A stretch of DNA of 64,000 nucleotides from assembly GCF_003443895.1 (NCBI RefSeq), contig NZ_QQOA01000031.1:31751-95750 (forward strand), given 5' to 3'. Below are positions 60,725-64,000 of this stretch, piece by piece. Positions within the stretch are counted from its first letter, which is position 1. Each line of letters opens with the position of its first letter. A program made the position numbers and the translations under genes. The notes beneath the pieces are model-generated. The model was not told the origin of the DNA. It did not search any database and worked only from the letters and a program-made list of their open reading frames with translations. This DNA comes from Paraburkholderia phosphatilytica. GTDB lineage: Bacteria > Pseudomonadota > Gammaproteobacteria > Burkholderiales > Burkholderiaceae.

Positions 60725-61036
60725 TTAATCCCCTTTACTGACAACTGCATCCGCTGCGCCACCGGCGGCGCCGGCGGCCTGACCGCGGCTCGCGATCAGC
60801 GCGGCGAGCGAATCGATCGAACGGAAGTATTCGCGGACGTTCGGGTCGTCCGGACTGATGGTCAACTGATATTGCCTGCGCAGCACGATGCCGATCTCGA
60901 GCGCGTCGATCGAATCGAGACCGATGCCGTCGCTGTCGAAGAGCGGCGCATCGTCGGCGATGTCGGCGGGCGTCAGATGCTCCAGATCGAATGCGTCGAT
61001 CAGGAGCTGCTTAAGTTCCAGTTTTAAAGAATCCAT
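60725..61036 (-). CDS. apeE: Acyl carrier protein (ApeE-like)
   Basis: A 103-residue carrier protein with Ser42 in GIGLDSIDALEIGI, plus a Gly/Ala-rich C-terminal tail (GQAAGAAGGAADAVV) absent from the second carrier. It overlaps the acyltransferase gene by 26 bases. Two carriers per cluster is the rule for aryl polyenes; one is thought to carry the starter or a separate acyl group. Confidence 0.92.
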   Translation of the reverse strand: MDSLKLELKQLLIDAFDLEHLTPADIADDAPLFDSDGIGLDSIDALEIGIVLRRQYQLTISPDDPNVREYFRSIDSLAALIASRGQAAGAAGGAADAVVSKGD

Positions 61037-61805
61037 GGTCGAACAGGTGCTGGGTGATGTGCTCTTCGATCGCGCTCGTCACGCTGCGCGCGGCAAGCGC
61101 GGGCGCGGCGCCGTGCGCGGCGAGATCGTCGGCCGCGATGGGACCGAGTACGTCCACGGTTATGCGGAATGGTCGCGCCGGAATGTCGTGCCAGCGCATC
61201 TGCTTGGTGAACGCCGGCGGATCGCAGTGCATCAGCACCGGCACGATCGGCACGCCGGCCTTCAGCGCGACGTAGGCAAAGCCGCGCGAAAACGCATGCA
61301 GACGGTTCGGCGCCGGACTGCGCGAGCCTTCGGGGAAGATGATCATCGTGTAGCCGCGCGCGAGCTGCTTCGCGCAGTCTTCGACGAGGCCGACCGGATC
61401 GGCATTGCTCACGTATTCGGCCGCGCGCACGATGCCCCAGAAGCACGGATTGCCCCAATGCTTGTTCTTCACGACGCAGCAGGCGTTCGGCATCAGCGAC
61501 AGCAGCACCATCACGTCGAGATACGTCGGGTGATTCGCGACGACGATCGATGCACCGCTCGCGCGCAGTTGCGCCGCGCCGCGCGTGTCGAGCTCCATCA
61601 CGCCGATGCGCCGCAGCACCGCGACGAGCGCGCGGAAAAAGTGGTGGATGATCAGCGTGACCGCGCGTTGCCGCGATGCGCGATGCGGCCACAACTGCGC
61701 GAGCGGGAACGCGACGATCGAAAACAGCACGCCACACGTGCCGAACACGACGAAGCTCATGCCGGTCGCGAACCAGCGCCAGCAGTAGTCAAGCCGCGTC
61801 GCCAT
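61011..61805 (-). CDS. apeD: 1-acyl-glycerol-3-phosphate-type acyltransferase (ApeD-like)
   Basis: The 264-residue membrane-associated acyltransferase has NHPTYLD (NHx4D, residues 91-97) and FPEGSRS (near 157-163), plus an N-terminal membrane segment (FVVFGTCGVLFSIVAFPLA). It likely transfers an acyl group during lipid anchoring of the polyene. The start at 61805 follows GGAGG at five bases and overlaps the chain-length factor by 17 bases. Confidence 0.88.
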   Translation of the reverse strand: MATRLDYCWRWFATGMSFVVFGTCGVLFSIVAFPLAQLWPHRASRQRAVTLIIHHFFRALVAVLRRIGVMELDTRGAAQLRASGASIVVANHPTYLDVMVLLSLMPNACCVVKNKHWGNPCFWGIVRAAEYVSNADPVGLVEDCAKQLARGYTMIIFPEGSRSPAPNRLHAFSRGFAYVALKAGVPIVPVLMHCDPPAFTKQMRWHDIPARPFRITVDVLGPIAADDLAAHGAAPALAARSVTSAIEEHITQHLFDHGFFKTGT

Positions 61806-62478
61806 GCCACCTCCAGTGCCACGCGTTGCCATTGCTCTGCCAGCTCGACTGGCCCCGGTTATCGAGGCAGTGCGCGAGCGCCGCGGCCTGGGTAGCGAAG
61901 CTTCGAGCGCCGGCGGGTTCGTTGTGCGCGACCGAGCAGCTGAGTTCGCATTGCGGGCTCGTCGCGTCGAGCAGGATCGCGAGCGCGCCGCCTTCCACTT
62001 CGTCGTTCACCGGGCCATAGAGCGGGTCGGCGGGTTCGTCCGCGTAGACGACGAGGACGGGCGCGGACGGCGCGTCCGTGTATTGCGCATGCGCCTCGAG
62101 GAGCGCATAGCCGAGCGTTTCGGCACCCGCGGAAATGGCGCTTGCCGCCGAGCGGTCGCCGCGCGCAATGCCGAACATGCCCGACATCGCGTTCAGCACG
62201 GACAGGCTGAACGCGTTCGGCGACACGGGCTCGGACGCGGCGATTGCGTGCAGGATGTCGGTGGTGCGGCGCAGTTCGCCGTGACGCGACGCGAATACCA
62301 TCCGGACCGCGTCGCGACCTGCGGCGCAGTCGTGCGCGACCTTCAGCGCCATCCGCGACAGCGAGCTCAGACGGCGACGCACCATCGGGTCGATGAAGCT
62401 GATATCCGGCGCGGTTGGCGATGTAGCGGACCAGAAAGACCAGCGAGCCACCGGCATGGTCCAGTGCAGATTGGGCAT
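61789..62478 (-). CDS. apeC: Beta-ketoacyl synthase chain-length factor (ApeC-like)
   Basis: A 229-residue short ketosynthase-fold protein of the Ketoacyl-synt_2 type. The segment that holds the active-site Cys in true ketosynthases reads RSAASAISAGAETLGYAL, with no cysteine, as expected for a chain-length factor. It should pair with the ApeO-like ketosynthase. The ATG at 62478 is the best start; no strong ribosome site is seen. Confidence 0.85.
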   Translation of the reverse strand: MPNLHWTMPVARWSFWSATSPTAPDISFIDPMVRRRLSSLSRMALKVAHDCAAGRDAVRMVFASRHGELRRTTDILHAIAASEPVSPNAFSLSVLNAMSGMFGIARGDRSAASAISAGAETLGYALLEAHAQYTDAPSAPVLVVYADEPADPLYGPVNDEVEGGALAILLDATSPQCELSCSVAHNEPAGARSFATQAAALAHCLDNRGQSSWQSNGNAWHWRWHGDAA

Positions 62479-62828
62479 ATCGGTATTCGCAAAATAAAAA
62501 ATGGCTGGCGCGTCGATAAATCGGCCGGCTTCGGCGCGAAATAGCCGCGCACGGACGATTGACCGGGCGGATTTACCGCGATTCGGATACGCACGTTTAA
62601 CGGCAGCCGGCGCGAGATTTTTAACGCTGCCGGCAAATCGACGGCCGGTATGCCCTCGGCATGTCATATGCCGGTGAACCGGTCTATTTGTCCATCGCTG
62701 TTCGACAGCGCGGGCAAATCATACTGAATATTACCGGTTAAATCAGCCCGAAATGATGCCTGGTTCAAATGCGTGTCGCCAGCGCGACGACGAATGTCAA
62801 ATCCGCATTGACGAAAATTCCGCTCTGC
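62479..62828. other. AT-richer gap inside the aryl-polyene cluster
   Basis: This 350-base interval between the deacetylase and the chain-length factor has no frame I can support and is richer in A/T than its surroundings. On the minus strand it holds TATGAT (62718-62723) and, elsewhere, a perfect TTGACA (62795-62800) without a matching -10. It probably contains the promoter or leader of the main operon. Confidence 0.45.
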
Positions 62829-63716
62829 CTATAACGCTGCGATCCCAAACTCTGGTGCGTGCGCGGGCTGGAAAGCATCCCGTAATGTGACGAAGCGCAA
62901 CTCCTGCCGGTGAGCCGCTTCGGCGATGCCCGGCAATACCGATAGCAGAACCGGACGGCCGTCGTTCGATCGCGCCGCATTGCCGTCGTGCAGCAGCAGG
63001 ATGTCGCGCGGAGCGAGATCGCGAAGCAGGCGGGCCTGCACCACGCGCGGATCGGATTCGCGCGTATCGAAGCCGCGCCTGGTCCACGCGACGAGGCGCA
63101 GATCAAGCTTTTGCAGCACGGGTTCGAGCATCACGTTGCGCAAGCCGGCCGGCGCACGGAAAAACGCTGGACACTGTCCGGTCAGCGCGGTGAGCGTGCG
63201 CTGCGCATCGTCGACTTCGCGCGCGAGCGCGAGCGGCCCGCGTACCGAGAACGTGTGCCGGTGACGCTGCGAGTGGTTTTCCACCGCGTGGCCGCGCGCG
63301 GCGATCTCGCGCGTGAGCGCCGGGTGGCGCAGCGCGCATTCGCCGATGCAGAAGAAGGTCGCGCGGATGCCGTGCGCGTCGAGCAGATCGAGCACCCGCG
63401 GCGTCACGTCGGGGTCGGGTCCGTCGTCGACCGTGAGCGCGATCGAGCGCGCGTTGCCCGGCAGGTCGGGCAGCCGCGTCCAGTTCGGGCCGAGCATCGA
63501 CGAGCGCGGCAGCAGGCCGGGAATCGTGACCGCGGCGTGATTGGCGAACGTGCCGGCGAGCCACCATGGCCACGTGGCCGGCTCGAGCGCGCAGCCGAGC
63601 AGGGCGGCCGCATGCCAGGCTGTCGACAGCGTGAGCGCGGCCGGATAGCCCTTCACGGGCCAGCGGCGCTCGCCCGGATCGAAGCCGGTGCAGGCGGAGG
63701 TGTGGGGGGCCGTCAT
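62829..63716 (-). CDS. Polysaccharide deacetylase (NodB-type, CE4)
   Basis: A 295-residue protein with the CE4 motifs: TVDDGPDP (Asp97-Asp98), ENHSQRH (His148, His152) and FRAPAG (residues 186-191), then LVAWTRRGFDT and ILLLHDG. CE4 enzymes remove N-acetyl or O-acetyl groups from sugars. An N-terminal stretch of about 80 residues with hydrophobic segments precedes the domain. As first gene of the cluster strand it may tailor the glycan part of the polyene lipid, an inference from position. It is separated from the next gene by 350 bases and may be transcribed separately. Confidence 0.85.
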   Translation of the reverse strand: MTAPHTSACTGFDPGERRWPVKGYPAALTLSTAWHAAALLGCALEPATWPWWLAGTFANHAAVTIPGLLPRSSMLGPNWTRLPDLPGNARSIALTVDDGPDPDVTPRVLDLLDAHGIRATFFCIGECALRHPALTREIAARGHAVENHSQRHRHTFSVRGPLALAREVDDAQRTLTALTGQCPAFFRAPAGLRNVMLEPVLQKLDLRLVAWTRRGFDTRESDPRVVQARLLRDLAPRDILLLHDGNAARSNDGRPVLLSVLPGIAEAAHRQELRFVTLRDAFQPAHAPEFGIAAL

Positions 63717-64000
63717 GTCGTTGCTTCCGCTTCCTTGCTTTGCTTCGATGCGTTTCCCTGACCGTGTGCCATGTAACGCGGATGGCCGCGCATGGCCGGG
63801 TATAGCCTTACCTGGCAGCGTGAACGTAACGTGAACGCAGCTCTCGCACCGATTTGCAGAAATGCAATTCTAGTGGATGTGGGGCGAGGCGGGGGGGAGG
63901 GATGCCAGGGCAATCGCATTAGGAAGTCGTTTACTGGCGGGCTTGGGCAGGTTAGTGGTTGTAAACAAAGGGCGAAGCGTCGTTTACTCTCGATTTTTGG
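63717..64000. other. Region upstream of the deacetylase, to the window end
   Basis: No gene is supported here. Visible are the direct repeat GTGAACG (around 63820-63836), the inverted repeat TTGCA-TTTC-TGCAA on the minus strand (about 63854-63867), a G-rich tract, and two copies of GTCGTTTACT (near 63926 and 63975). Some may be regulatory sites for the cluster, but none could be assigned. Confidence 0.35.

Noticed and set aside
62795..62800. A perfect TTGACA taken as a promoter of the polyene operon
   Set aside because: No acceptable -10 lies 15-19 bases downstream on the minus strand.
1..64000. tRNA, rRNA, CRISPR arrays and insertion sequences
   Set aside because: No tRNA T-loop pattern, rRNA core sequence, regularly spaced repeat array, transposase or terminal inverted repeats were recognised on reading both strands; small RNAs could have been missed.

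Overview
The window comes from a high-GC betaproteobacterial chromosome, almost certainly Burkholderiaceae and most like Paraburkholderia/Burkholderia. The basis is codon and GC style, the housekeeping gene content, and gene neighbourhoods (mutL-miaA; AI-2E permease-hda-HAD-pcnB-folK-dNK-panB; hrcA-hemH-hslR; grpE-dnaK-dnaJ) that I recognise from that group. No database search was possible, so names rest on motifs and family knowledge. No tRNA, rRNA, CRISPR array or insertion sequence was found.

Layout. 1-405 is the 3' end of a HipA-type kinase gene. 484-1877 is aroG with what reads as a complete transcription attenuator: promoter, a 23-residue leader peptide with eight consecutive aromatic codons, competing RNA segments and a terminator. 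1952-8631 holds tldD, a nitrilase-family amidase and a giant AsmA-like YhdP protein. 8840-16890 holds glnE, recN, nadK, hrcA and hemH. 17017-22075 is a heat-shock block (hslR, grpE, dnaK, dnaJ) with sigma-32-like promoters before grpE and dnaK. 22101-30334 covers folate, pantothenate, nucleotide, RNA-tailing and replication-control genes (pabBC fusion, panB, dNK, folK, pcnB, HAD phosphatase, hda, AI-2E permease). 30442-37640 holds purM, a self-inhibited Fic protein with an operator-like upstream region, miaA, mutL, a DedA protein and an MscS channel. 37782-45890 is a looser accessory stretch: small secreted and membrane proteins, a nucleoside-phosphorylase-like protein, a periplasmic trehalase and an MFS exporter.

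45927-63716 is an aryl-polyene (APE) type II polyketide cluster. On the minus strand it reads NodB deacetylase, chain-length factor, acyltransferase, two acyl carrier proteins, COG4648 membrane protein, dehydratase, glycosyltransferase/acyltransferase fusion, thioesterase, LolA-like carrier, MMPL exporter, ketosynthase, dehydratase, ketoreductase, ketosynthase, an extra ketosynthase and two paralogous small secreted proteins. From the chain-length factor onward, adjacent genes overlap or lie within a few tens of bases, so they are probably one transcript. A plus-strand methyltransferase and a flavin-dependent halogenase-like gene lie at its far end. The carrier proteins hold the growing chain; the ketosynthases, chain-length factor, ketoreductase and two dehydratases build the conjugated polyene; the acyltransferases attach it to a lipid; LolA-like and MMPL proteins should move it to the outer membrane. 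The aryl-CoA/AMP ligase that normally sits between the COG4648 gene and the first dehydratase is absent, with those two genes fused tail-to-head by a 4-base overlap.
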